Assembly (NCBI GenBank): GCA_030628225.1
Contig: DAOVRJ010000109.1
Span: forward strand, 1-8,039
Source: Candidatus Zixiibacteriota bacterium
GTDB lineage: Bacteria > SM23-81
DNA length: 8,039 nucleotides
Direction of reading: 5' to 3'
The notes beneath the pieces are model-generated. The model did no database searches and was not told the DNA's origin. It saw only the letters and a program-made list of their open reading frames with translations. Positions within the stretch are counted from its first letter, which is position 1. Each line of letters opens with the position of its first letter. This document shows, piece after piece, positions 1 to 5,700 of this stretch. The position numbers and the translations under genes are program-made.

Positions 1-379
1 CAGCTCTCTCTTCCAGACCGGCGATTCCTTTTCCTTCCAGCACCTCCAACAGCCGGAGCTGGGCTTTCTCACTGATTCCTCCCACAGATTTCAGAAACAG
101 GGTCACTGGAGATTGGCTGACTACTCTTGGCGGGGTCAAGAAGAGGAGCTGCTGAATTTCCAGAAAGTTGATCTCCGAAGAATAACAAGGATATACCTTA
201 AATCCCCTCTCTCCAGGATCTCTGTACCGGTGAATTTGCCGGGCGAGATATTCCTTGCCCACACCGCTTTCCCCCACGATCAACACGTTGGCAAACACCT
301 GACTGGCTCTTTGAGCCAACCTATAAGCTCCCTCCATTGTAAACTCGGAACTAACCTGCTTTGGGACGATGTAATACAT
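1..379 (-). CDS. Degenerate sigma-54-type AAA+ protein, 3' end outside window
   Basis: The reading frame is open from an ATG at 379 to the window edge, giving 126 residues. The start has GGAG (386-389) six bases upstream and an in-frame TGA shortly before it. Residues 30-50 match the start of a sigma-54 activator AAA+ domain, with Walker A GESGVGKE at 36-43 and the following ARQIH. The segment that should hold the ELFG...GAFTGA loop is shortened to a few unrelated residues (about 78-92). The Walker B strand is recognisable (TLFLKSVGGISEKAQLRLLE, from residue 93), but Lys97-Ser98 stand where the family has Asp-Glu. ATP binding may persist; hydrolysis and sigma-54 contact are unlikely. No receiver, GAF or PAS domain precedes the AAA+ part. 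The gene begins 94 bases after the 79-residue membrane protein gene on the same strand, so the two are probably cotranscribed. The C-terminus, where a Fis-type HTH would sit, is not visible. Family assignment is firm; its role is inferred. Confidence 0.82.
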   Translation of the reverse strand, partial: MYYIVPKQVSSEFTMEGAYRLAQRASQVFANVLIVGESGVGKEYLARQIHRYRDPGERGFKVYPCYSSEINFLEIQQLLFLTPPRVVSQSPVTLFLKSVGGISEKAQLRLLEVLEGKGIAGLEERA

Positions 380-385
380 CCGCAG

Positions 386-389
386 CTCC
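386..389 (-). promoter_or_regulatory. Ribosome binding site of the degenerate AAA+ gene
   Basis: GGAG on the minus strand lies six bases before the ATG at 379. It supports that ATG over the next in-frame Met (codon 15). An in-frame TGA nine codons upstream limits any longer protein. Confidence 0.6.
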
Positions 390-473
390 AGCTGGTTACA
401 TCAAAGTGTCCATCTGGTGTTGTAAAAAAAATTCCCTAAAATGATAACAACCCCATCAAACAAAGGTCTCATT

Positions 474-713
474 CTAACTGATATATCCCAGCTGAGACAT
501 TACGAAAGATGGCGTTTCCTCTTCACCTTCTTTTTCAGGATCAGATGGAGGATCCTCTTCCGACCATGGAATTCCTGGCGGTGCCGGTTCCGGATCACCC
601 ACGGGCCCAGCCACGAGTAAAGTACTTATTGTCAGCACGAGAACGAAGCTAAACACGAAAACCAATATGAGGGCTTTCCCGAATTCATTCCATCCAGTAT
701 TTGGCGCAGACAT
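474..713 (-). CDS. Small single-pass membrane protein with acidic proline-rich tail
   Basis: This gene encodes 79 residues and I do not recognise the family. Residues 1-13 are polar with Lys13. Residues 14-36 form one uninterrupted hydrophobic segment (ALILVFVFSFVLVLTISTLL and following). Residues 37-69 are dominated by Pro, Glu and Asp. Lys before the segment and the acidic tail after it predict N-inside, C-outside topology. The start is well supported: AAGGAGGG (723-730) lies nine bases before the ATG. A consensus sigma-54 promoter (771-786) is about 60 bases upstream with no gene between, so expression is probably sigma-54-dependent. The degenerate AAA+ gene follows 94 bases downstream on the same strand. 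A sensor partner, small secretion or envelope component, or stress peptide would all fit; nothing decides between them. Confidence 0.78.
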   Translation of the reverse strand: MSAPNTGWNEFGKALILVFVFSFVLVLTISTLLVAGPVGDPEPAPPGIPWSEEDPPSDPEKEGEEETPSFVMSQLGYIS

Positions 714-722
714 CAGTAACGT

Positions 723-730
723 CCCTCCTT
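723..730 (-). promoter_or_regulatory. Strong Shine-Dalgarno of the 79-residue membrane protein gene
   Basis: AAGGAGGG on the minus strand, nine bases before the ATG at 713. This near-perfect anti-16S match is strong evidence that the short ORF is translated. Confidence 0.8.
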
Positions 731-770
731 CCGTGAACAGTATGAATCGCAGTTAATCGTCTTAGCAAGT

Positions 771-786
771 GGCAAATAATGTGCCA
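771..786 (-). promoter_or_regulatory. Sigma-54 (-24/-12) promoter
   Basis: On the minus strand the sequence reads TGGCAC-ATTAT-TTGCC, matching the RpoN consensus TGGCAC-N5-TTGCW except for the last base, with exact GG-N10-GC spacing. A start about 12 bases past the GC, near 760, would leave a leader of roughly 47 bases before the ATG at 713. It faces the 79-residue membrane protein gene and, beyond it, the degenerate AAA+ gene. The terminator at 792-820 lies immediately upstream and would shield it from read-through. I found no other site of this quality in the window. Confidence 0.82.
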
Positions 787-791
787 AGGCC

Positions 792-820
792 AAAAAAAAC
801 CGTTAGATTCAGCCTAACGG
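792..820 (-). terminator. Intrinsic terminator on the minus strand
   Basis: A perfect 7-bp stem (CCGTTAG at 800-806 with CTAACGG at 814-820, 7-base loop) is followed on the minus strand by eight consecutive T (799-792). It would end transcripts coming from the 1237-1710 gene and the small ORFs behind it, about 400 bases after the last conventional stop codon. The plus strand has no T-run after the stem, so it acts in one direction only. Confidence 0.8.
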
Positions 821-884
821 GTTAGTATCAAAATAGTTAATAAAGACAAAAGTTCTAAATGTCCAGATAGGAAATAGCCAAGGC

Positions 885-921
885 GTGGCATCTCGCTACT
901 AAAAGTTGCGAAATGCCCCAC
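885..921. promoter_or_regulatory. Long imperfect dyad upstream of the sigma-54 promoter: candidate enhancer or RNA hairpin
   Basis: Half-sites GGCATCTCGC (887-896) and GCGAAATGCC (908-917) are inverted repeats with one mismatch in ten, separated by 11 bases. The match extends outward through GTG/CAC with a two-base bulge. Its centre is about 140 bases upstream of the predicted sigma-54 start (near 760), within the range typical of activator enhancer sites, which are usually dyads. In a minus-strand transcript the mismatch becomes a G-U pair, so a structured 3' UTR element upstream of the terminator at 792-820 is an equal alternative. Confidence 0.45.
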
Positions 922-992
922 CAAAAACACACTATTTCCGGCAATCTTCTTTCTAAATCCACATTAGACATAGAGTTTAGCAAACGGAGTTA

Positions 993-1124
993 TTAACGAA
1001 GTGCTTTCCCGCAATATTCGCTAAAAAGGAGTACCTTACCATTCTTCAGCAAGTTACGGACTCGCAGAATTTGCTGTAGGGCTGTTTCCCACAGCTTAAG
1101 GATCACTTCCAGAATTGAAACCAT
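993..1124 (-). CDS. Possible 43-residue protein
   Basis: An ATG at 1124 opens 43 codons ending in TAA, beginning MVSILEVILKLWETALQQIL. The composition is amphipathic: Leu/Ile/Val-rich with regularly placed charged residues and a basic middle (RVRNLLKNGK), as in a short helical peptide. An in-frame TAA four codons upstream fixes the 5' limit. The Shine-Dalgarno is poor (only GGAA directly before the ATG), though translation could be coupled to the overlapping 39-codon ORF. No family is recognised and chance is a real possibility. Confidence 0.22.
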   Translation of the reverse strand: MVSILEVILKLWETALQQILRVRNLLKNGKVLLFSEYCGKALR

Positions 1125-1215
1125 TTCCGTTCTTTAAATACAGCACCATTATTTTTTTGAACATTGCAACGGGTTTGTACCTCGTAGCGGCAAGCAAATC
1201 CGCATACGAAGTCAT
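1096..1215 (-). CDS. Possible 39-residue protein overlapping the next small ORF
   Basis: An ATG at 1215, 21 bases after the stop codon at 1237, opens 39 codons starting MTSYADLLAATRYKPVAMFK and ending at TAA 1096-1098. GAGAG (1219-1223) lies three bases upstream, which is close; GGGGAG (1231-1236) is too far. It overlaps the 43-codon ORF by 29 bases in another frame, an arrangement compatible with translational coupling or with an old frameshift in one small gene. No family is recognised. Confidence 0.22.
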   Translation of the reverse strand: MTSYADLLAATRYKPVAMFKKIMVLYLKNGNGFNSGSDP

Positions 1216-1236
1216 TTTCTCTCTTATTATCTCCCC

Positions 1237-1710
1237 TCACCCATCATCCCCTCTGAATTTTTCAACTTGATCCTTACAGTCTTGAACAAGATGTCCCCAC
1301 TCCTCAGGATCTTGCTCCCAGAAACCCCCTCCCCAGCTCGCTGCATGCAGGTACCACTCGTCAGAGATCTTATAATAGTTGCAATAGACATAATGGATGA
1401 CAGTCAGGTCGAAATAATCCCGTTCAGGCACCTCTAATGAGGGAAATGTAAATACCATGGCTTCCACTTTCAGGCCATCTAAGCTGGGCACCTTTTTTAA
1501 AACCTCTTCGGGGATCCTTTTCCACAGATAAATCGTTATCTCATCAGCCTGCAAACTTGTTTCGCGCTCATAGATAACCCTTAGCCATATTTTAAATTCC
1601 TTTTCAGTAGGCAGATTGTCTGAGCAGCCACATCCGCAGAAAAGGAGAACGACAAGTGCAACAAAGAAATTAGCGAGGTAATTGCTGAATTCAGATGATA
1701 TAATAGGCAT
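1237..1710 (-). CDS. Putative secreted or lipid-anchored protein of unknown function
   Basis: This gene encodes 157 residues from the ATG at 1710, chosen because GGGAG (1719-1723) lies eight bases upstream. An ATG at 1716 and a GTG or ATG near 1743 would lengthen it. Residues 11-24 form a hydrophobic segment ending in a cysteine cluster at 25, 27 and 29 (LLFCGCGCSDN). Cys27, with Gly at -1, is the best lipobox candidate, but the box is not canonical and the n-region lacks Lys/Arg, so this is a weak lipoprotein signal. The mature part is mixed alpha/beta and rich in Trp and Tyr, with an acidic and aromatic C-terminal third (GGGFWEQDPEEWG). It would act at the envelope. A consensus sigma-70 promoter (1825-1853) stands about 110 bases upstream. 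No conserved family is recognised. Confidence 0.68.
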   Translation of the reverse strand: MPIISSEFSNYLANFFVALVVLLFCGCGCSDNLPTEKEFKIWLRVIYERETSLQADEITIYLWKRIPEEVLKKVPSLDGLKVEAMVFTFPSLEVPERDYFDLTVIHYVYCNYYKISDEWYLHAASWGGGFWEQDPEEWGHLVQDCKDQVEKFRGDDG

Positions 1711-1718
1711 ATTCATTT

Positions 1719-1723
1719 CTCCC
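1719..1723 (-). promoter_or_regulatory. Ribosome binding site that decides the 1710 start
   Basis: GGGAG on the minus strand lies eight bases before the ATG at 1710 but only two before the ATG at 1716. This favours the downstream Met, which also puts the hydrophobic segment closer to the N-terminus. Confidence 0.5.
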
Positions 1724-1824
1724 TGTAAAGTACAACACACCATTACCGCTCTGGAACTATCTCGAAGTAATCAGCGTTTGACAACTTCACCTGGAAATGG
1801 AAAAAATAATTCCAGCATCATTTC

Positions 1825-1853
1825 ATTGTAGAAAATAGGCGATTACTTGTCAA
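1825..1853 (-). promoter_or_regulatory. Sigma-70 promoter of the 1237-1710 gene
   Basis: TTGACA (1853-1848), a 17-base spacer and TACAAT (1830-1825) on the minus strand match the vegetative consensus at 11 of 12 positions. Transcription would begin near 1818, giving a leader of about 108 bases. The leader contains a small inverted repeat (CTGGAA 1791-1796 with TTCCAG 1810-1815). Confidence 0.75.
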
Positions 1854-1859
1854 GTAGTT

Positions 1860-2045
1860 TTACATCTTTTTCTGAATTATCGAGTTGGCCGCGTCGGGAT
1901 GATCTCGAGTTTTAAGCCAGCTCTTTATGAAAAAAACTGCCTCTTCAAAGGGTAAGCTTCTCAACCGGAAAGTGAGCTTTCCAGTCGAGCAAGCTGCATC
2001 TGTAGGCAGCTTTTTCGCATGGCTCAGCATAACATATTTTTTCAA
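1860..2045 (-). CDS. Doubtful 61-codon ORF
   Basis: The ORF opens at TTG (2045) or ATG (2030) and stops at TAA 1860. The C-terminal half reads like a helix (LPFEEAVFFIKSWLK), but no family is recognised. There is no Shine-Dalgarno before the TTG and no promoter upstream. It lies between a truncated TrkA-like remnant and the promoter of the next gene, in DNA that looks decayed. It may be a fragment of an older gene or chance. Confidence 0.2.
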   Translation of the reverse strand: MKKYVMLSHAKKLPTDAACSTGKLTFRLRSLPFEEAVFFIKSWLKTRDHPDAANSIIQKKM

Positions 2046-2136
2046 CTGATCTTTAAATCTTCACTTCTACAATAAGAAACCGCTGTCCCGCAGAACAGCA
2101 GCATAAGACAACAAGAAAAACCCGGATAGTTAAAAA

Positions 2137-2340
2137 TCATTTCTTCTTCGTTAAAAAACCTGCTGCCTGTTTGATGTGCTGACTAGTGGAAACCAGAAAG
2201 ACGGTGTCCCCCTCTTGCAGAACGTTTCCCCCTCGGGGAATCTGAAAATTGCCCTTCTCCTCATTATAATTTCCCACAAAGACGCACTCATACACGAAGC
2301 TCGAAACGGGGTTAACGGTTTCGATACCGACAGATGAGCT
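2137..2340 (-). pseudogene. C-terminal remnant of a TrkA/RCK_C-type potassium transport protein
   Basis: The minus-strand frame ending at TGA 2137-2139 encodes about 67 residues with the closing pattern of an RCK_C (TrkA C-terminal) domain: VFVGNYNEEKG, then FQIPRGGNVLQEGDTVFLVS, then a final helix HIKQAAGFL and TKKK. The IPRG...L..GD.V..V signature is the ligand-binding RCK_C strand pair. Full TrkA-type proteins have a Rossmann RCK_N domain (GxGxxG) and a complete RCK_C in front. Here the frame carries no such sequence: it runs into repeats at 2340 and reaches a TAA just before 2396 without any ATG. In a complete gene this domain gates a K+ channel or transporter in response to nucleotides. 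The remnant is probably not translated. An RCK_C tail of another transporter is the alternative. Confidence 0.68.
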
Positions 2341-2357
2341 TCGTAAAAACCGGGGTT

Positions 2358-2380
2358 CGAGATTCGAGACTCGAGATTCG
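2358..2380. repeat. Direct repeat CGAGATTCG x2, 14-base period
   Basis: CGAGATTCG occurs at 2358-2366 and again at 2372-2380. The pair is flanked by two related segments beginning TTCGTAAAA (2339 and 2377), which suggests local duplication about 38 bases long. Confidence 0.6.
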
Positions 2381-2432
2381 TAAAACCAACGGGTTTATGA
2401 TGTATTTTACGATTACCAATCCTCGAGTCTCG
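2365..2432. repeat. Imperfect inverted repeat
   Basis: The arm at 2365-2385 is the reverse complement of 2405-2432 apart from a few inserted bases. Both arms share TTTTACGA and CTCGAGTCTCG when read on matching strands. The 19 bases between them hold no other feature. Confidence 0.6.
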
Positions 2433-2465
2433 GTCTTTTCAGAGGGGGTAGCGGAAGACAGCTTG

Positions 2466-2486
2466 ACGACCTTCTGCGAAGGTCGT
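2466..2486. repeat. Perfect 9-bp hairpin
   Basis: ACGACCTTC (2466-2474) pairs perfectly with GAAGGTCGT (2478-2486) across a three-base loop TGC. No T-run follows on either strand, so it is not an intrinsic terminator. It resembles a REP-type palindromic unit. Confidence 0.65.
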
Positions 2487-2496
2487 AATGAAAAAG

Positions 2497-2606
2497 GCAA
2501 AGTGAAAAGTGTAAAATGAAAAATGGATTCAGCAAACCGGTGAAACCTCAGACCAATAATTTGTCGATGTCTTTTTGAAATTTGCACTTTGCATTTTTCA
2601 ATTTGC
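2497..2606. repeat. 30-base imperfect inverted repeat of A-rich words
   Basis: The arms 2497-2526 and 2577-2606 match at 22 of 30 positions when one is reverse-complemented, with a 50-base centre. Most mismatches are transitions. Both arms are built from the same short words (AAAGTG, AAATG, GCAAA), so simple-sequence composition accounts for part of the similarity. Confidence 0.5.
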
Positions 2607-2610
2607 AATG

Positions 2611-2629
2611 GCGGCACCGCAGGTGCCGC
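2611..2629. repeat. Perfect 8-bp GC-rich hairpin
   Basis: GCGGCACC (2611-2618) pairs with GGTGCCGC (2622-2629) across a GCA loop. A G-T wobble and a T-A pair extend the stem outward. No T-run follows on either strand. Confidence 0.6.
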
Positions 2630-2690
2630 TAAAGGGTGATGGGATGCGACCAAAGGGAGCATCAGGTGGGGTGGACTTCCCCCTTACCCA

Positions 2691-2721
2691 TAAAAAACCG
2701 CCTTTGCAGCGAAGGCGGTTT
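2691..2721 (-). terminator. Intrinsic terminator of the large regulator gene
   Basis: A perfect 10-bp stem (AAACCGCCTT at 2695-2704 with AAGGCGGTTT at 2712-2721, 7-base loop) is followed on the minus strand by a run of T ending at 2692. It begins 37 bases after the stop codon of the kinase/sigma-54 regulator. The short T-run on the plus side could make it weakly bidirectional. Confidence 0.88.
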
Positions 2722-2757
2722 CTCAGGCATCCGGTTAAGCCCAAAGAGACATTAATT

Positions 2758-5700
2758 TTACTTTGAGCTCTTCATGTTGTACTTGTGCATTTTATATCGC
2801 AGAACACTCTCCCTAATCCCCAGGGATTTAGCGGCTTTCACCTGAACAAAACCATGCTCCCGCAACGATTTCTCGATCGTGGTCCGCTCGATAAAAGCGA
2901 GCAGGTCTTCCAATTTCGAATAACCTGATGGAACGCTGACGGTCATCTCCTGCCCTTCACCAATAACAATAGAGGGTACGTACTCTATGGGGAACAATTT
3001 GCCATCAGCCATTACCACGCCTCGCTGAACGAAGTTCTCCAACTCTCTCACGTTTCCAGGCCAGTCGTACTTCATGAAGGCCTCCATCGCCTCGGCCGAT
3101 ATGATAATCCGCTCCCGTTCATTCTCCAGGCAATACTTGTTCATGAAATAATCAATCAGAAAGGGAATATCCTCCTTACGATCCCGTAGAGGAGGAATGT
3201 TAATGGTCACCGTGTTTAATCTGTAAAAAAGGTCCTTTCTGAATTTCCTCTCAGTGATAGCCCTCTGGGGCTCCTGATTGGTGGCTGAGATAATTCGTAC
3301 ATCAACCTTTATTGTACTGCTTCCTCCTACCCTTTCGAATTCCCGCTCCTGAAGAACGCGCAGAACCTTGGCTTGCGTAGACAGACTCATATCGCAAATC
3401 TCGTCCAAGAAAATGGTCCCGCCATCGGCCAACTCGAATTTCCCCTTTCGGCTCTTAACCCCAGTGGCGATCTTCTCCTCAATGCCGAACAACTCCGTCT
3501 CCAGCAAACTCTCCGTCAGAGCCGCACAATTCACCTTCAGAAACGGTCTGTCCTTTCGAGGACTGGAATAATGAATTAATCTGGCTACCAGTTCCTTGCC
3601 AGTGCCGCTTTCGCCCAACACCAAAACGCTGGCTCTGCTGGGCGAAACCTTCTCGATTACATTGAAGATGTCCTGCATCGTTTTGCTGTTGCCGACGAAA
3701 TTGTCATGCTTATATTTGGTGTTCAGCTCCTTCTTCAGGTACACGTTCTCCCCATAGAGCTGGCTATACAGTTTGGCATTTTCGATGGCCATGGCCGTCA
3801 GGTTGGAGAAAGATTCCAGAAAGGAGATGTCCCGGGCGGAGAAGATGCCCGGCACGCTGCGGTTATCCAGGTAAATGGTGCCGATGATCTTGCCCTTGAT
3901 CTTCAGGGGCACACAGAGAATGGACATAATATTGTACATGGACACGCTCTGCCAGCGATTGAATTGATCATCTTGCAAAGCGTTATCGACAACAATCGGC
4001 TTTCCCAGCATGGCAACGTTTTTCACGGTGCTGCGGCTGATCTCCAGGGCATCCGATAAAGTCTGTTTTTCCATGCTACGCGCTATTTTGACTTGAAAAT
4101 CATCTTGTTCCCAATCGTAAAAGATGATCGCTCCCCTCTCAGCATGTAACATATCGATGGCCAAATCCAAAACCCTTTCTAAAAGAAGATCCAGATCGTG
4201 CATGGAGTTTAGAATCTCACTCATGGTGTAGAGGGTAAACAGCTCTGCGCTCTCCTGCCGATCCAGAACAGCCTGTAAACTCTCCAGTCGTTTCTCTATT
4301 CTGGACATAAAATGTTTCACCCCCAATTTTTGGAAGATCATCAGGGATTCCCTGAAATATCGGATCGATTCCCTAACCCTGAGCCCTTTTTGTTTTGTTG
4401 TGCCCCGCATAAAATAGGTTTTGGCCAATTCATAGCGTGCCGGGAGCTTTTTCAAGATCTCGATGCTCTGGACAAACAACTCATCGGAGCCCGCCTCATT
4501 TCCGGAAAGGGCCTCGATGGTGGCCATAGTCCTGGCAGCCTCTGCCCGCAATAACGCCACTCCCGCTTGCGATGCCCCGGACAGTGACCGACTCCCGAAT
4601 TCCCTCGCTTTATCCAACCGATCCATAGCTAAATAGAGCTCGGCCAAGGCCAGGTCCACCTGCACCAGATCTACTGGATTTTCAAATCTCTCCAGGCAAT
4701 CGCGACTGGCCAGAAGGCTCCGCTCCGCTTTTTGATGATGGCCCTGGTCTACATCCAAACAGCCCAAATTAAATAGGGAGATACATGCACCGACCTCATC
4801 TTTGATCTCCGTCCTGAGCCGCTGAGCCCTTTTATAGTGACCAAAAGCCGCTTTCCACTCGCCTTTTGCTCTGGCCAAATCACCAAAATTATCGTACGAG
4901 GCACCCAGACCATACTTGTTGTCCAACTGCTTCCGGATGCGCAAGGCCTCTTCTTGACAGCGCTCTGCCTCGCTCCACATCCCCCGGTGCATATGCAGGA
5001 TCCCCAAATTGTTGAGCGTGAGGGCCAACCCTTCCAGATCTCCCAGGCGCATCTTGATCCTCTGGCTCTGCAGATAAAAGGTGGTGGCCTGATCCCATTC
5101 GCCGCTCTCAGCGTAAGCCCAGGCTAGATTGTGACAGACCTTCGCCTCGCCAAAAACATCCGCCGTCGTCCTGCGCAGGTGATGACACTCCTGGAACTTC
5201 TCGATGGCCCTCTCTCCTTGCCCCTGGTTTAAGTAGACCAACCCCAGGTTATCGAGAAGAACCGCTATTCTCTCCTGGTCCCCGAGCTCCTGATATATTT
5301 TCAGTGCTCTCTCGTAATAACACTGTGCCTCTTGGTATCGACCTAAAGTCCAGGACACGACGCCCAATCTATTCAATACCTGGGCAGTGTCGGCCCGGTC
5401 TTGTCCCCAGCGAAGCAGTTTCAACGACTTCATCAGCGCCGTCAGAGCACCCTCGTAGTCGGATTTCATCCGGTTGATCCAGCCAATCTCGGCCAATATA
5501 CGCGCCCGAGAAAGGTTCAGGCCGGGGCCATGCGCTTGAGCCAGCGCTTCATCCAGAATAGTTAAAGCTTTCTCGAACTGACTCTGTTTTCGAAAAAGCA
5601 CGGCTCTTTTCCGCTGGAGCTCCATGACAGCGACAGAGCCAGGCTCGACCAGTTGACTGAGAACCCGGTTATAATGTTGAAGGCCCTCGGCATAGCGGCC

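Larger units (their letters stand above)
821..1236. other. 416-base stretch without a conventional gene
   Basis: The stretch lies between the possible lipoprotein gene and the terminator at 792-820. It holds only minus-strand ORFs under 45 codons (1096-1215, 993-1124 and a 37-codon one at about 858-971) and the dyad at 885-921. No tRNA, rRNA or recognised RNA family was seen. Because no terminator directly follows the gene ending at 1237, the stretch may be a long 3' UTR, a small RNA or a region encoding tiny proteins. Confidence 0.5.
2341..2632. repeat. Mosaic of inverted repeats and hairpins, no gene
   Basis: About 290 bases hold four separate dyads and several short direct repeats (entered individually). 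The sequence alternates between CTCGA-rich words, A/T-rich words built from AAAGTG and AAATG, and GC-rich hairpins. ORFs on both strands here are low-complexity and look non-coding. The mosaic begins exactly where the TrkA-like remnant loses its homology and ends near the terminator of the large regulator. A non-autonomous or REP-like composite element that arrived with, or after, loss of the TrkA front half would explain it. No transposase, target duplication or terminal repeat pair is visible. Confidence 0.5.

Noticed and set aside
113-439. 108-codon plus-strand ORF
   Set aside because: It lies antisense to the degenerate AAA+ gene, whose Walker A and Walker B strands are recognisable on the minus strand. 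The plus-strand product has no family features.
1991-2015. Hairpin AAGCTGC/GCAGCTT followed by TTTTT on the plus strand
   Set aside because: It resembles an intrinsic terminator, but no plus-strand gene lies upstream in the window and the stem is only 7 bp inside a doubtful ORF. Probably chance.
2082-2099. GCTGT...ACAGC hairpin after the TrkA remnant
   Set aside because: A 5-bp stem with an 8-base loop and no clean T-run is too weak to call a terminator.
2312-2662. 116-codon minus-strand ORF
   Set aside because: It runs through the repeat mosaic, its residues simply translate hairpins and A-rich words, and it overlaps the TrkA remnant in a different frame.
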